Assembly (NCBI RefSeq): GCF_030052815.1
Contig: NW_026614818.1
Span: forward strand, 62,001 to 126,000
From: Hevea brasiliensis
Lineage: Eukaryota > Streptophyta > Magnoliopsida > Malpighiales > Euphorbiaceae
Direction of reading: 5' to 3'
DNA length: 64,000 nt
The translations under genes and the position numbers were made by a program. The notes beneath the pieces are model-generated. The model had not been told where the DNA came from. It did no database searches and saw only the letters and a list, made by a program, of their open reading frames with translations. This document shows, piece after piece, positions 22,141 to 33,334 of this stretch (position 1 is the stretch's first letter; every line of letters begins with the position of its first letter).

Positions 22141-23445
22141 AAGTTTTGGCCAATGTCAGATAAACATAAATTCACCTCCCGATAAATAAGCACACAAAGA
22201 GGTCTCCCCCCATGTAAGGCTTCCCTCACTTCTTTTCCTCTCACATACAAACTCATTTTCTTCTCTCTACTCTCCTTTTGCCCCGAGCCCTCACTCTTTT
22301 CTTTTTCTTTTACTTCTTTTGCTCTCACTCTCCTCTCATTTTTTTTCTCATCAAGCTCGGCCTCTCTCAAATTTTCTCTCCAATCTTTCCTTTCCTCAAT
22401 TGATTTTAAGATCCTCACTTGGTCTTCATGCACTTGAGATGGTGACATAGGAAGCAAGGTGTAGGTTCGGCCATCTTTCAAAACTGTATACTTATTCTTT
22501 TTCCCATCACGAACCACACTTCTATCAAATTGCCATGGACGGCCCAATAATAAATGGGTAGCTATCATAGGCACCACGTCACAAACTACCTCATCATGGT
22601 ACTTTCCAATGCTAAAAGGCACTACAACCTGTTTGAAAACTCTCAATTTTCCACAATCATTAAGCCATTGGAGACCATATGGCTTTGGGTGCAAAGTGGT
22701 AGGCAACCCCAATTTCTCAACCAATAAGCTACTAGCAACATTGCAGCAACTACCATTATCCACAATCACACTACATAATTTCTCATTCACCAAACATCTA
22801 GTATAGAAAATATTGTCCCTTTGCTTCTCATCTCCATTACCCAAACTGACTTGTGCACTCAAGGTGCACATAGTGACAAGGACATTACCATCCATGGGAG
22901 CTTGCTCACCCTCATCAAGATATTCATCATCACTAGCATTCTCTTCAGTCTTTTCTTCACCACTCTCCCATTCTCCATCTTCTCTAATAAACATCACTCT
23001 CCTATTTGGACACTCATCGGAACAATGCCCCCTTCCCAAACACTTGAAGCACTTCACATCCCTTGCTATATTTTCCATTTTCTTATTTTTCTCTTCTACA
23101 TTTCCTTCTGTCTTCCCTTTTTCTTTCTACTCCTCCTTCATTTTTGGCACATCCTTTTCCACTTTAGGTGTTCCACTCCAATTCGGTTTCCATGGTGTAT
23201 TGGAAGTCGAATTGTATGATGATTGAGTGTTCCATTTACTTTTGGCAGCCCGCTTCCTCTTCATCTCCTTTTCTGTTTTGATGGCTACTTGCATCATTTG
23301 CTCTACCTTTCTGCAATTTTGCAAGTCAACCATGTAAGCACTGTCGAGATTCAACCCATTCAAGAACTGAACCATGGTGGCCTCTTCATCCTCCTCTACT
23401 TCACCCCTAATCATGGCAATTTGCATGGCTTTGTAATACTCCTCC
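22053..23445 (-). pseudogene. Fragment B gag C-terminus, zinc knuckle and protease
   Basis: From 23445 the frame resumes directly after the solo LTR (YYKAMQIAMIRGEVEED, MVQFLNGLNLD). A stop separates a Lys-rich linker from the CCHC knuckle CFKCLGRGHCSDEC (about 23010-23055). The protease site VDNGSCCNVASSLL lies near 22715-22770 and is followed by LLGRPWQFDR. A long Glu/Lys-rich linker leads to RT. The 1026-bp frame 23078-22053 is otherwise open. Confidence 0.85.
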
Positions 23446-24904
23446 TGATAAGTGCATAATTTATTAATTTTACTCCCATCACATTTAGTGTTTTTAATGT
23501 GTTTTTATGTTTAATTCAGTTGGTTAAGTATAGTTATCTATTAGGCATATGTTTAGAGAGTTGTTGAAATAATTGTGTTAAATGGAGAAATTTGACTCTT
23601 GCTGTATTTTTCAGGGTTTTGGTGAAGTTTCGGAGCAATATAGTGTGGAAGGAAGCTTGGAAAGGTCGAAGGATTGAGAAGCATTGTTGGTACAAAGTAC
23701 ACGGGTCGTGTAAGCATAACCAAAGATCCGTGTAACATTCTACCAGAAGGAATCCAGAGAACAGAGGAAGAAATGAAGTACACGGGCCGTGTAATTTGAC
23801 TCGTGTAAATCCTAGAGACCCGTGTAACTTTCTATGCTAATGCGAGACAGACCCACTCAGCTCCAGTAAGTTACACGGCCCTGGGTCTTGTAGTGATACA
23901 CGGGCCATGTATCCATCGATAGTCAAATTCCTAATTTTGCTCTAGTTACAGTTTTTGACAGAGACTCTAAAAAAACCTAACCCAAGACCATTTATTATAA
24001 ATAGAAGAGATAGCAGCCGACTCAAAGGGCATTCAGACGCCTCCAAAATCATTCAGCAGCCTCTCCATTCATCTTTTAGAATTCTTCTTTTTTTTTCTGT
24101 AAGCCATGAGTGGCTAAGTTTTTAATTCAGTTCAAGGGATTTAAGTTCTTTTGCTTGATTTATGAGACCAGGTCCTTAATTTAATTTATGCCTTTTTGAA
24201 TATCTATTGTTTTCTGATTTATTTATCTTTGATCTATTGAATGATTTGCTAAAAAGGCCTATTAGTTGATTGTTTGATGAGATCGATTGCTAGTTCATCT
24301 TCATAATCCGTAATTGTTGTGTAAGATTGAACATAAGTAGTAATTAGGTTTTATTGATTATTATCTCAATTTTTGATAATAACCTAAGGAAATAATAGGG
24401 TGGATTAAATGATTTATGCTTCATAAATTGTTGTTCAGCTTAACTACTTTCTTTTTCTTAAAGCAGTTATTAATTTGATGAGGATTGCTTAATACCAACT
24501 CAGTTAATAATTAGAGTCAATAAGAGTGCTAGGCTCAAATTGATGAGTATAGGGAAGTCAAGGGTTTACCTCGCTCTTTGGTAAATCTACGTTAAGTATT
24601 CAATAAGAGATAATTGTTTTTCTTTTGTCTATAATCAAATCAATGCATTGGAATGAGAATTACCTAGGACTGAAGTTTGTTTAAATTGAGATTTTCATAT
24701 TTAGTTCTTGAATTTCTGATTTCTTCTGATTTTGTGTTACAAAACCCCCCTAATCTTTGTCTCTTTCGTTTCCCATTACACAAGTGCACGAAATTTAATA
24801 ATTCAGTCTCTAGGGTTTGACCTGGATTTACCATTTACTGTAGAAAATATTTCATTATTGGTGATTTCAATTAATTTAATTTTTGGTGGATTCGACATCC
24901 ATCA
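23446..24904 (+). mobile_element. Solo LTR of an Athila-C relative, inserted in fragment B gag
   Basis: 1459 bp, TGATAAGTGC...GACATCCATCA, flanked by CCTCC (23441-23445 and 24905-24909). First ~150 bp and last ~850 bp match the LTRs of element C. The middle (about 23610-23960) is different sequence, rich in ACACGGGYCGTGTA words. Removing it and one CCTCC restores the gag frame, which dates B's gag as open there at insertion. Confidence 0.93.
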
Positions 24905-25491
24905 CCTCCACACTCTGACTTCCTTGGGTATGTTGCTGCAACCTCAACTTCACCTCTCTTCCATAGTGTGGTGGCACAAACCTTTCTCTCAAGATCTCCT
25001 TCATTTCAGTCCAAGTAGTAACACCCCTCAAGCCATGTCTTCTCCTCCTTGTAAGTAATTGATCCCACCAAACCAATGCATAATCCTTGAACTCAACTGC
25101 TGCCAACTTAACTTTCTTCTCCTCACTATAATTGTGGCACTCAAAAATTATCTCAATCTACCTCTCCCATTCAATATAGGCTTCAGCATGAAAAGGAGGT
25201 ATTTTCATCGTTATGCTTCCTACATTGGCATCAACCCTCTCATGGTGCATCTCTCTCTCAGCATAGTCATCAAATCTAAGTTGTCTTCCTCCTCGCCTAC
25301 CTTTAACACCTATCCCCTTTGGTGGCCAAAACCTCTTACCATCAAAGTGATGGTTTCCATACTCAAATGCTTCCTCAAACTCATCATCATACCAATTCAA
25401 CTCTTCTTGCTCCACCATCCTAGTTTCTACCCGAATTCCCCTTCCAACTCTACCTCCATTTCCCACATGCACACCAACTTCCTCCCTCCTA
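24905..25491 (-). pseudogene. Fragment B gag N-terminal part
   Basis: Minus frame from about 25490: a Gly/Arg-rich start (GNGGRVGRGIRVE), YDDEFEEAFEYG, then IKIPPFHAEAYIEWER-like sequence with one stop, followed by the core KLAAVEFKDYALVWWDQL, RHGLRGVTTWTEMKEILRE and QQHTQGSQSVE up to the solo LTR. There is no start codon or LTR upstream because the fragment abuts a truncated LTR of element D at 25492. Confidence 0.8.
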
Positions 25492-27310
25492 TTTCATGCA
25501 TCATGCCACATCTCTTATGTGCCTAATCAATTTCAAAGCTCAATTACATACTAAAACAGATTTTAGCATGTATTAAAATCTTTATTTTCCATTTAAGATT
25601 GTGAATTAATAAATTAATTCAATTAATCCCTAATTAGAGAGAGGGATTTGGGTACTAACCTCTTTGATGCACAATGGATGCAATTGACACCTTTAGGAAG
25701 CTCCTAGGACCCCAAGTGTTGTCCCTCTAGCTTGTCCACAATAAGATCACCAATGGAAGCCACCAAATTTGCTTCCAAAGCCTTGCCAACCAATTATGAT
25801 TTGGGGTTTTTGCTTTTAGAGAGGTTATATGTGTGTATAGGACACTAGAAACAATTTCTAGCAATTTTAATTCAAAGGGAATTGAGTGATTCTCTTTGAA
25901 TTGATGAGAGAACAAGAAGAAGGAGAGGGAGAGAGGTGCTGCCACCACTCTTGAGGAAGAGAGAGTTCTATTTGTTTCTTCTTTCTTTTCCTTTTATAAT
26001 TAGGTCAAAATTTCATTACTCCCTTTGCCACATGTCACCACCATATTCAATCTTATTTTTAATTGACTTAATCTCATTAAGCCAAGTGTCAAAGCTAGAT
26101 TTAATCTTGACTTTGATCATCTTGTATGATAGGAAGACAAATGGCAAGCTTATATGATGTCATGTGTCACCATCTCATGGTGCCACATGTCACCATGTGA
26201 AATGACCAAATTACCCTTATGTTTTAATTTTGAGTTCTCAACCCAAAATAATTATTTCTCCTCTTCTAATCAATTTATATCAAATATTAATTAATTAATT
26301 AATTAATCACCATTAATTAATTTCTCACAATTAAATTCATATTTAAACACTTTAAACATAAATTTAATTTATACTATACATCAAATAACCTCGATTTGAT
26401 TTCAAGCCATGCTAGGGACTTCGCAATCTCATTGAAAACTAAACCTATTTAACTAATTAATTAATCTCTTTAATTAATTAATTAAATCACATTTTACTTG
26501 GTGATTAACTTGTGTATGTGTGTGACTCACTAGGCTCATCACTAATTGGCAATGAGATATGATATTCACTCTTAATATCATCAGAACTCTTTCTTACCGT
26601 AAATGATTTCTCTAAATCATTTTAGGCATCTCATAGACCATGGTTGACACCTAGCATAGCATGCCATGGCTACCCAATCAGTAACAAGGAATACCTTAAA
26701 TGAACCTTTAATCATATATTACCATGCACTAAAATCTCTCTATTACAAAATCACAATTCTAGCTAGAGCCATGGTTAATGTCAAACTCCAATTGCTATGA
26801 ATATTGTGTTCTCTTTTAATTCTCATTCTTGATTAATTAGACTTTCTTGTTAGAAACTCTTTTCTGACTAAGTCTATCTGTCCTGGCCAGGAACTTGAAT
26901 CATCAAGAATAATTAAATGAACATAGGATTTTATCCCTATTTACTTAGGGTAATAGATTCCATCTTGATCAACACCTATCTCCATATATAACTTGTAGAA
27001 GCCAACACATGCCCATATACCCATACACAGTACAAATATGAAAACAGTATCAAACTCAAATCACCTATACACAAGATAACTGTGTTATCTCAGGTCTAAA
27101 GATTATATGCACTGATATGATTTATGACAATGCATTGACAAGAGTAAACTCTACGTGATTGTCATAAATGTCACCGGTTCAACCTACTTATCATGTATAA
27201 GTGCCTATCATGTTTGTTATATGGTATGAGACTCACCATTCCAACTTATTAATATCTCATATTAATACTTTGGGAGCAAACATGATTACAATCTTTCTGA
27301 ATAAGTCATG
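25492..27310 (-). repeat. 3' LTR of Copia D, first part (truncated)
   Basis: Matches 45273-47080 of the right LTR. It begins inside the LTR at TTTCATGCATCATGCC, so about 64 terminal bases are missing and the junction is directly with gag of fragment B. It is cut at 27310 by element C after TCATG. Confidence 0.92.
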
Positions 27311-29019
27311 TGATAAGTGCATAATTTATTAATTTTACTCCCATCATATTTAGTGTTTCTAGTGTGTTTTTATGCATAATTCAGTTGATTAAAGTATATT
27401 TATCATTTAGGCATATTTTTAGATAGTTGTTGGAATAATTGTGTTGAATGGAGAAATTTTTAGCATTTGACCTTTGCTGCATTTTTTAGGTATTTCTAAA
27501 GTTGTGGGTCTCCAAATTGAGTGTTGTTTAATCCATTGAAAAGCTAAGATAGAGCACTACAAATGATAAAGAGGGACCAAAGCTCAAATCAGTCTCCAAA
27601 GTTGACAAAATGAGCTATGGATCTATTGCAAAAGCCCATACTTGATGTGTCACGACCAGTTTCAGTATTTATTTTGTATCTGGAGTTCTAGACGTCCAAA
27701 TGAAGCAAGCCTAAGCCCAATTGAACCTTAAGAGCCACCTCTACAACTTCTATGAAGGGCTGGATGATAGATGAGGCCATTTTAATTGTCAAAAATGGCA
27801 ATGAAGTTGTCACTATGGGCTGGATCGTCTGTCTAAATCAGTACTAGTTTTTGGGCCATAACTTGGGCTGTAGAACTCAGATTTGGGCAAATGAGTACCC
27901 GTTGGAAAGCTAAGAAATAGGGCTACAACTTTCCTGAAGAGGGTAGAGGCAGATTCGGAAAGGAAGTCACTAAAAATCAGCCTTGATTTCAGAGATGTGA
28001 ATGCAAGCTGAAAATCTGTCTTTTGAATTTCAAAACTTTTCCTAGTTTGGTTCCTATCTTTGGGATTAGGTTTTGATTATAAATACGTCTTTGGGCAGCA
28101 GCTAAGAGCATCCCATTCAGACCTTCGTTCTCTATAGAAGACATTTGTTCTCCATTCTCTTTTTAGATTTCTTCTTTATTTTTCTTTATTTTTCTGTAAG
28201 CTATGAAAATGAGTGGCTACGTTTTTAATTCAGTTCAAGGGATTCAAGTTCTTATGTGTGATTTGTGAGACCAGGTTTTTAATTTAATTTATGTCTTTTT
28301 AAATATCGATTGTTTTCTAATTTAATTATTTTTTATCTATTGAATGATTTGCTAAAAAGGCCTATTAGTTAATTGTTTGATTTGATCAATGGTTAGTTCA
28401 TCTTCATAATTCGTAATTGTTGTATAAGGTTGAACATGAGTAGCAATTAGGTTTTATTGATTATGATCCCAGTTTTCGATAATAACCTAAGGAACAAATA
28501 GGGTGGATTAAATGATTTATGCTTCATAAATTGTTGTTCAGCTTAAACTACTTCCTTTTCTTAAAGCAGTTATTAATTTGATGAGGATTGCTTAATACCA
28601 ATTCAGTTAATAATTAGAGTCAACAAGAGTGCTGGGCTCAAATTGATGAGTATTGGAAAGTCAGGGGTTTACCTCGCTGTTTGGTAAATCTACGTTAAGT
28701 ATTCAATAAGAGATAATTATATTTCTTTTGTCTATGATCAAATCAATGCATTGGAATGCAAATTATCTTGGACTGAAGTTTGTTTAATTCAAGAGTTTCT
28801 TATTTAATTTTAGATCTTAATTTTGGATTTTTGATTTCTTCTTTGGATTGTGAATTAACCCCCCCCCCCCACCTTTGTTTCTTTTTTCCATTACACAAGT
28901 GCACGAAATTTAATAATTTAGTCTCTAGGGTTCGACCTGGATTTACCACTTGCTACAGAAAATATTTCATAATTGGTAATTTCAGTTAATTTAATTTCTA
29001 GTGGATTTGACAGCCATCA
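27311..29019 (+). repeat. 5' LTR of element C
   Basis: 1709 bp, TGATAAGTGC...GACAGCCATCA. Contains an 87-bp GGCCATAACTT...ACAACTTTC module (27855-27940), a TATAAATA-like box near 28079, and an 11-base poly-C run at 28860. Confidence 0.94.
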
Positions 29020-29026
29020 AGAATTT

Positions 29027-29044
29027 TGGCGCCGTTGTCGAGGA
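29027..29044 (+). other. Primer binding site of element C, tRNA-Asp type
   Basis: TGGCGCCGTTGTCGAGGA, 7 nt after the LTR; differs at two positions from the Athila site at 19855-19872. Confidence 0.85.
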
Positions 29045-29334
29045 CTGAAATTTATTAGATTTTGTGTTTTTTTTTTGTTAGGGTATTCTGTTATTAATTT
29101 TATTTGTGAAGTGTTGCTATTTTCAGGTTATTGGAAAAAATTAGGGTGTTACTATTCATCGACAGATTTTTAGTTGAATTTAGAGGGTAGCCTATACTTA
29201 TTTTGAAGGAAATGACACTCTGATCAAGACCAATGAATATAAGATTCATTGGCCCCACTCTCTTGAGGCCAAATTCAATTATTTTCTAGGGTTTTGAGGC
29301 ATTTTTCTATTTTTACTTTGATTTCTTTTTGTTT

Positions 29335-30840
29335 ATGACAAGAACTTCTCAATTTGATGAGTTGATCTTTGATCCAAAAGTAGAAAAAATAGCTAAACAG
29401 TTGAGAAAATTGGCTAAGCAGGCTAAGCAGATTCCTAGTACATCTGAAGGAGTCCAATCTCCAAAGGAGTTAAGTTCAAATTTGGATTTGGATTCAAATT
29501 CCGAAAAAGAAACCATAGCTGCTAGGACTTTGAAAGAGTTGGCTGCTTCTAATCTAAACCAACAGCCTTTGTGTATTCAATACCTTGCTTTAAATGTTGC
29601 TTTTGAGTTGAAATCTGGACTAATCCATTTGTTGCCTAAATTTCATGATCTTGTAGGTGAGGATCCACATAAGCATCAAAAGGAATTTCATGTTGTGTGT
29701 TCCAGCATGAAACCTCAAGGAGTTTCAGAGGATCAAATCAAGCTTCGGGCTTTCCCTTTCTCACTAGAGGGCACAGCTAAGGATTGGTTGTATTACCTTC
29801 CTTCTGGATCTATCAACTCATGGAATGGGATGAAGCAGATATTTCTGGAGAAGTATTTTCCTGCTTCCCGTGCTGCCAACATAAGAAAAGAAATTTGTGG
29901 CATCCGGCAGTACAATAGAGAGAGCTTGTATGAGTACTGGGAGAGATTTAAAAAGCTGTGTGCAAGCTGTCCCCATCATCAAATAAGTGAGCAGCTGTTG
30001 ATTCAGTATTTCTATGAGGGATTTCTACCAATGGATCGCAGTATGATAGATGCTGCTAGTGGAGGAGCTTTGGTTGATAAGACACCAGAAGATGCAAGGA
30101 GGCTGATTGCTAACATGGCAGCAAACTCTCAACAGTTTAGAATGAGAATGGATCACACACCCATGAAGGTTAATGAGGTAAGTACATCTAACCTTGAGAA
30201 ACAGATTTCTGATTTAACTTCTTTGGTGAGGCAATTGGCTGTAGGGAAAATGCAAACTGTTAAGGTATGTGGGATTTGTTCGGGTTCGGGTCATGCTACT
30301 GACATGTGTCCTACATTACAAGAGGATGAATCAATGCAACATGTTAATGCAGTAGGAAATTATGGACAGCCACAACACAGGTATGATCCCTATTCGAATA
30401 CTTATAATCCAAGATGGCGAGATCATCCCAATTTGAGTTATGGGAATCAACCGGTGCAAAAATGATACCATCAGTAGAGACCACAAGTGAATCAACCACC
30501 ACCACCACCACCTCCACCTCCCTCAAATCAAGGTATGTCACTTGATGAAATTGTTAAGGCTTTGGCTAACAAGACACAACAGTTTCAACAGGAGACCAGA
30601 AAAAGCATTCAAAATATAGAGAGGTAGATTGGTCAGTTAGCTTTATCTGTGAGCAAACTTAAAGCTCAAGGTTCTGGAAAGCTTCCATCACAAACACTCA
30701 TGAACCCCAGGGAAAATGCGAGTGCGATACTGTTGCGAAGTGGGAAAGAAGTTGATAACTATACTCCACATGAGTCAATGAAAAGAAGAAGCAAGGAGAA
30801 AAAGAGTCTGAAGTTCCTGAAGTTGAGGTAAATACTGAAC
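29335..30840 (+). pseudogene. Element C gag
   Basis: ATG at 29335 (MTRTSQFDEL). The frame is open for about 377 codons with the Athila/Tat-type gag core (DPHKHQKEFHVVCSSMK, FPFSLEGTAKDWLYYLPSGS, FLEKYFPASRAANIRKE, LYEYWERFKKLCASCPHH, FYEGF), a coiled segment (SNLEKQISDLTSLVRQL) and a CCHC-like knuckle CGICSGSGHATDMC. A TGA at 30463-30465 and a TAG soon after interrupt a Gln/Pro-rich stretch. The frame then continues (GMSLDEIVKALANKTQQF) with another TAG near 30627 and a frameshift at about 30830. Packages RNA in the living relative. Confidence 0.88.
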
Positions 30841-31610
30841 CTAAACTGAATAAGGTTAATAATTATGTTCTTCCTCCATTCCCATGCAGGTTGGCTAAAA
30901 ATAAAAAAGAAAAACAAGAGAAAGAAATTTTGGAGACTTTCAGGAAGGTAGAGGTTAATATACCTTTACTTGATGCGATCAAACAAGTTCCTAGGTATGC
31001 CAAATTTCTTAAGGAATTATGCACTACAATGCGCAAGTTGAGGAATAATGAGAAGATCAGTGTGGGGGAAAATGTGTCAGCATTAATTCAGCAAAAATTA
31101 CCCTCTAAGTATAAGGATCCAGGTTTATTTTCTATTCCCTGCAGAATAGGTGATTCTAAATTTGAATATGCAATGGCAGATTTAGGAGCATCTATTAATG
31201 TTATATCAAATTCAATTTTTCAAACTTTAAATTTGGGTCCTTTGAAAGAAACTAGTGTCATTATTCAATTAGCTGATCGTTCTAATGCTTACCCATTAGG
31301 AGTAGTTGAGGATGTGTTAGTGCAGGTTGGAGGATTGATTTTTTCTGTAGATTTTTACATTCTGGATATGGAGGATGATAGTGCTCTCTCATCAAATTCA
31401 GCTTTGATTTTGTTTGGAAGACCTTTCCTAAAAATTGCCAAGACAAAATTTGATGTGGATGAGGGTACCTTAACTATGGAGTTTGATGGAGAGACTGTCA
31501 AATTTAATATCTTTGATGCTATGAAATATCCTGATGATAATTATTCTGTCTTTTCTATTAATGTTGTTGATACATTTGTGTAGGATGTGTTTGAGTTAAG
31601 CATGGAGGAT
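30841..31610 (+). pseudogene. Element C protease region
   Basis: Open frame through 31583. A Lys/Glu-rich linker precedes VEVNIPLLDAIKQVPRYAKF and SIPCRIGDSKFEYAM, the aspartic protease site ADLGASINV (about 31180-31200), FYILDMEDD and LFGRPFLKIAKTKFDV. It ends with a TAG (31581-31583) in the spot where a Gln codon of the protease-RT linker would be, followed by about 8 more linker codons. Directly after, the integrase C-terminus begins. Confidence 0.85.
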
Positions 31611-31994
31611 GAGTTAGAACATAAGGCTATTAGACATTATAATTTGAATTTGGATACTGCTGGTGTGGAAAAAAAATTACAATTGCATGGATTAGAGGAA
31701 ATTCGCCTTAAGGCTTATGAGAATTCTAGGATCTATAAAGAAAAGACAAAGGCATTCCATGACAAACTAAGGAAGTAGTTTGTGGTTAGACAAAAAGTTT
31801 TATTGTATAATTCTAGATTGAAGCTGATGCCTGGTAAGTCGTGTTCTCGTTGGATTGGACCCTTTGTTGTTGCTAATGTGGTTCCTTATGGTGCAGTTGA
31901 AATTCAAAGTTTAGGAACTAACAAAGTGTTCAAGGTCAACGGTCATGAACTCAAGCCATTTTATGAGGGGTTTCAGGAGCATTCAGTAGATTAA
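31611..31994 (+). pseudogene. Element C integrase C-terminal remnant
   Basis: Begins LEHKAIRHYNLNLDTAG, equivalent to ELEHRAYWA...NFDL in the Athila integrase at 14690. Continues through EKTKAFHDK, a stop (31776-31778), [34 protein letters not shown] and [13 protein letters not shown] to TAA at 31992. It is fused nearly in phase to the protease linker. Everything between (RT, RNase H, integrase zinc region and core) is deleted. Confidence 0.87.
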
Positions 31995-32147
31995 GGAGCT
32001 TTGTCATGTCGAGCTAACGACATTAAACAAAGGCGCTACTTGGGAAGCAACCCATGGGTGGCTTGTTAGCCACAATCAGATTTGTTTTCTTTCCTTTATC
32101 TTATTTTATTTTCTAGCATTTTTTTCCTTTTCTTTTGCATTTGGGCT

Positions 32148-32183
32148 TTACATTGGGGACAATGTAAGTTTTAAGTGTGGGGG
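32148..32183 (+). other. Internal stem-loop plus G5 module of element C
   Basis: Stem TTACATTG/CAATGTAA (8 bp perfect, plus a T-G wobble outside), loop GGGA, 11-nt spacer ending TTAAGTGT, GGGGG at 32179-32183. It lies about 150 bp after the integrase stop. Confidence 0.8.
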
Positions 32184-32472
32184 AGGAAAAATTTGTTACT
32201 GCAATCTTTTTTATTGATTTAAAAAAAATAAATAAATAAATAAAAATAAAAATAAAAATAAAATAAATTTTTTCTCATAAGCTTGATTCATGATTCTATA
32301 TTAACTCTCAGAAGAAGTGTTTTGTCCTTGAAATGACTTTTCTATTTTAGATTGAATTTTTGGGATTTTAGGCAAGGTAATAGTAACTTTAATGATGGAT
32401 TTTCCCTCTTCTCCATACCATATATCAATTTTTCTGCATAAATCATTTAGGCTTGATTTAATGGTGAAATGA

Positions 32473-32910
32473 TTAGTTATGTGTGCTTTAAACTAATGTC
32501 ATGCATATTTTAGAACTTTGTTTAATCTATCAAGGCACTTTATAATATGTGAATGCATAAATTAAGGGAAATAAAAGGTTGAACTTGAAAATTGCTCCAC
32601 TATTTTAGTTAAGCAAACTAACCAGGGGTCTTCATGAACCCCATGTCGATTCTTAGGCCAAAAGCTAGCTAGGATATGAGCAAGGTACTTTTAGTTATGT
32701 GTGCTTTAAACTAATATCATGCATATTTCAGAACTTTGTTTAATCTATCAGGGTACTTTATAATATGTGGATGCATAAATTGGGGGAAATAAAAGGTTGA
32801 ACTTGAAAATTGCTCCGCTATTTTAGTTAAGCAAACTAACCAGGGGTCTTCATGAACCCCATGTCGATTCTCAGGCCAAAAGCTAGCTAGGATATGAGCA
32901 AGGTACTTTT
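32473..32910 (+). repeat. 218-bp tandem duplication
   Basis: Two adjacent copies (32473-32690 and 32691-32910) starting TTAGTTATGTGTGC and ending GCAAGGTACTTT, differing at about ten positions by eye. Confidence 0.93.
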
Positions 32911-33295
32911 CTGAAGGTGACGGTTGAAATAAAAAAAAAAGTAACTGTGATAGGAGAGAAGTACCAATTTCAAATAATAAAAAAAGGGCATTTCTATCTC
33001 CCCTAAGATTTGCAAAGAGCTATAATTGTTGTGCCTTGATAAATTAGCCTTGTGTTTTGGTGTGTATTGACTTAAAATTTTATGGAACTTTAATTGTGTG
33101 AGCTTAATTGATTTCAAGTCTTTTGTTTTATGTTGGAAAATTGTTGATATATTGGTATGGTGTTGATAGAATTTATTGTGATGGTTATTACCTTACTTGC
33201 CTCTTTTTTCAAACTTTTAATATTTTGTTAGAGAATGTTGTGATAGGGTGAAGTTAAGGAACTTCTAAGTGGAGTTGATTGAGAATTTAAGTCAT

Positions 33296-33334
33296 CATGC
33301 TTGAGGACAAGCATGGAATAAGTGTGGGGGAATT
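33296..33334 (+). other. Polypurine tract with stem-loop of element C (main module)
   Basis: Stem CATGCTTG/CAAGCATG, loop AGGA (33296-33315), 10-nt spacer GAATAAGTGT, GGGGG (33326-33330), then AATT and the LTR TGATAAG. Confidence 0.85.

Larger units (their letters stand above)
21488..25491 (-). mobile_element. Chromovirus-like Ty3/Gypsy fragment B
   Basis: Minus-strand remnant: gag from the right edge (25491), CCHC knuckle, protease, then RT to 21493, where the Athila element cuts it. Only about 8 further bases (to ~6803) look like B on the far side of Athila. No LTR, integrase or chromodomain is present. The gag type (DYALVWWDQL, TWTEMKEILRERFVP, MVQFLNGL) fits chromoviruses of the Reina/Galadriel sort, assigned by memory of the family. 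A solo LTR splits gag. Confidence 0.8.
31995..33295 (+). other. Element C 3' noncoding region
   Basis: No ORF and no env-position gene. Starts with the conserved post-pol segment (GAGCTAACGACATTAAACAA, GGCGCTACTTGGGAAGCAACCC). Contains the internal stem-loop/G5 module (32148-32183), an AAATA-rich run (32220-32270) and a 218-bp tandem duplication. Confidence 0.85.

Noticed and set aside
28860..28870. Poly-C run (also near 38173)
   Set aside because: Single homopolymer in both LTRs of element C; not a multi-tract quadruplex motif and prone to sequencing error.
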